A DNA stretch of 64,000 nt, taken from the NCBI GenBank assembly GCA_963759735.1, contig CAVXAF010000003.1, forward strand, positions 124,001 through 188,000, given 5' to 3'. This stretch comes from Hyphomicrobium_A sp963759735. Its GTDB lineage: Bacteria > Pseudomonadota > Alphaproteobacteria > Rhizobiales > Hyphomicrobiaceae. Positions within the stretch are counted from its first letter, which is position 1, and every line of letters starts with the position of its first letter. The notes beneath the pieces are model-generated. The model ran no database searches and had not been told where the DNA came from. It worked only from the letters and a program-made list of their open reading frames with translations. A program made the translations under genes and the position numbers. Shown here one piece after another: positions 63,613 to 64,000 of this stretch.

Positions 63613-63820
63613 ATGCGGATCAGCGCGCGCAACATCTTGCCGGGCACTATCGTCGATGTGGTGAAGGGCCAGACCACCGCCCATGTGCGCATCGATGTCG
63701 GCGGCGCCATCGTCACCGCGTCGATCACCAACGAATTCGGTCGACGAACTCGGCCTCAAGAAGGGAATGGCGGCCTCGGCCGTCATCAAGTCATCGGATG
63801 TCATGGTCGCCGTCGAATAA
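63613..63820 (+). pseudogene. mop: Molbindin (Mop/TOBE) molybdate-binding protein, one frameshift
   Basis: Start at the ATG at 63613: MRISARNILPGTIVDVVKGQ, then TTAHVRIDVGGAIVTASITN and, after one extra base near 63741, VDELGLKKGMAASAVIKSSD and VMVAVE to TAA at 63820. This is a single 68-residue Mop domain, the usual molbindin length, with the conserved SARN-L-GTI and K-G-A-IK-SSDVM elements. Such proteins assemble to hexamers storing molybdate or act as sensors. Here it could be the detached sensing domain of the upstream ModE-like protein. It lies 71 bases after the receptor. Confidence 0.85.
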
Positions 63821-64000
63821 GCTGAGCCGCGCGCTCGTTGCGCTCGCCCTTGTCCTTCACGTCGCCGCCGCGCGCGCACAGCAACCGCACGAGCATCACG
63901 CGCCCGCCACGATCGCGCCTGCCGGTGGGATGTCTGGCGGCTGCGAGTCATTCAAGTGGCCGCTCGACAAGGAGCGTGCGGCCTTCGAGGCCGCTGCCCT
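63798..64000 (+). CDS. Start of an exported His-rich protein, partial
   Basis: The ATG at 63798 lies inside the last codons of mop in another frame and opens a frame running off the window. The product has a signal peptide (SRALVALALVLHVAAARA) and a His-rich mature start (QQPHEHHAPATIAPAGG), then CESFKWPLDKERAAFEAAA. It is probably co-translated with mop and thus part of the molybdenum-controlled unit. The family was not recognised; it does not look like ModA in this part. Confidence 0.6.
   Translation, partial: MSWSPSNKLSRALVALALVLHVAAARAQQPHEHHAPATIAPAGGMSGGCESFKWPLDKERAAFEAAA

Noticed and set aside
1..64000. CRISPR arrays, insertion sequences, integrases, phage genes
   Set aside because: No regularly spaced repeats, transposase motifs or attachment-site duplications were seen; tRNA-Phe at 51415-51490 shows no adjacent integrase or repeated tRNA end.

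Overview
The window reads as GC-rich chromosomal DNA of an alphaproteobacterium, most likely of the order Hyphomicrobiales (Rhizobiales). Evidence: the block murA - DUF2948 - hisD - UPF0262 - low-molecular-weight phosphatase - maf - yacG - tRNA-Phe (51.4-60.3 kb), an ECF sigma factor with an NrsF (DUF1109) partner, a Rhizobiales-type porin and several small Rhizobiales-type stress proteins. No IS element, integrase, phage module or CRISPR array was found.

Layout. 0-2.7 kb: the end of a GGDEF protein, small membrane or exported proteins and the 3' remnant of a purine permease. 2.9-10.5 kb: an MdtABC-like RND efflux operon with two different pump subunits. 10.6-12.3 kb: an ECF sigma/anti-sigma pair with its own likely promoter, then a DoxX protein. 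12.5-17.0 kb: a second RND pump. 17.9-22.2 kb: a PAS-GGDEF-EAL protein, three small stress-type proteins and a FeeM-like N-acyltransferase. 22.9-29.6 kb: Rrf2 and RpiR regulators, a TonB-dependent siderophore receptor, an FTR1-like membrane protein and an ammonium transporter. The promoters of the two regulators and the receptor share a short repeated motif. 29.8-34.2 kb: a tight operon of a Sel1/TPR protein and two different dynamin-like GTPases. 34.2-37.2 kb: a 55-residue protein, dinB and dctA.

37.2-47.8 kb looks like a dicarboxylate acquisition locus: dctA, an apparently exported lyase of the fumarase/aspartase superfamily, an exported alpha/beta hydrolase, a porin, another outer-membrane barrel, a LysR regulator, an orphan TRAP binding protein (DctP) and a divergent DctS/DctR two-component system. 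Almost every gene here carries frameshifts, far more than elsewhere in the window. 47.8-51.0 kb: two more c-di-GMP proteins, one with a c-type haem motif. 51.4-60.3 kb: the conserved housekeeping block, with a Crp/Fnr regulator and a class III adenylate cyclase placed inside it.

60.5-64.0 kb: a ModE-type DNA-binding protein without a molybdate-binding domain. It is divergent from a TonB-dependent receptor whose promoter carries a near-perfect ModE operator, and the receptor is followed by a separate molbindin (Mop). This suggests a molybdenum-controlled outer-membrane uptake system with a split ModE sensor, and it is the most interesting signal here.

Caveat: genes broken by frameshift (types given as pseudogene) can mostly be pieced together from open fragments without internal stops. 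Sequencing or assembly indels are therefore at least as likely as real decay. All functions come from reading motifs and family resemblance; no database search was run.
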